DNA of 7,831 nt from Cyanobium sp. (GTDB taxonomy: Bacteria; Cyanobacteriota; Cyanobacteriia; PCC-6307; Cyanobiaceae), in contig BJHC01000058.1 of NCBI GenBank assembly GCA_014191535.1, positions 1-7,831 of the forward strand. Direction: 5' to 3'. Positions 7,118 through 7,831 of the stretch are shown one piece after another; the stretch's first letter is position 1, and each line of letters begins with the position of its first letter. The notes under the pieces are model-generated. The model was not told the origin of the DNA, searched no databases, and saw only the letters and a list, made by a program, of their open reading frames with translations. Both the position numbers and the translations under genes were made by a program.

Positions 7118-7831
<714 letters not shown>

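Overview
The window comes from a high-GC picocyanobacterium of the Synechococcus/Cyanobium type. The evidence is a phycobilisome rod-core linker (CpcG), a CpcS/CpcU-type bilin lyase, the catalytic chain of ferredoxin-thioredoxin reductase (an enzyme of oxygenic phototrophs), a cyanobacterial SufR, and gene blocks packed with very short spacers. Prochlorococcus is unlikely given the phycobilisome rod genes and the high GC. GTG starts are frequent (sufC, cpcG, cpcS, the DUF4912 gene, the 118-aa gene and probably the lipoprotein).

Layout. (1) Positions 1-1483, minus strand: a DUF4912 protein, then a 69-aa two-helix membrane protein 7 nt downstream, then the start of a putative lipoprotein that leaves the window at position 1. 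(2) Positions 1571-3104, minus strand: a CpcS/CpcU-type phycobiliprotein lyase followed by the rod-core linker cpcG, closed by a strong intrinsic terminator at 1571-1600. (3) Positions 3126-4007, plus strand: an EamA/DMT-family transporter, divergent from the lyase with only 21 nt between the start codons. (4) Positions 3988-4973, minus strand: sufR and a 118-aa protein of unknown function whose GTG start overlaps the sufR stop. The end of the small gene overlaps the end of the transporter gene by 20 nt. (5) Positions 5220-7831, plus strand: ftrC, sufB and sufC (sufC cut by the window end), divergent from sufR across a 246-nt control region.

How the genes work together. The right half is an Fe-S cluster assembly locus: the SUF scaffold and its ATPase, plus the cluster-sensing repressor SufR, which keeps all its spaced cysteines. 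The first gene of the operon encodes FtrC, itself a 4Fe-4S enzyme that passes photosynthetic electrons to thioredoxin, so the operon links cluster supply to redox signalling. The middle is a small phycobilisome unit: one gene attaches bilin to phycobiliproteins and one joins rods to the core. The left block is an uncharacterised cell-envelope or DNA-associated cluster around DUF4912.

I see no CRISPR, insertion sequence, tRNA, rRNA or phage gene. Most of the window is ordinary picocyanobacterial chromosome. The points most worth a second look are the 118-aa gene coupled to sufR, the inverted repeat in the sufR/ftrC control region, the sharp GC dip inside cpcG, and the DUF4912 plus small-membrane-protein pair.
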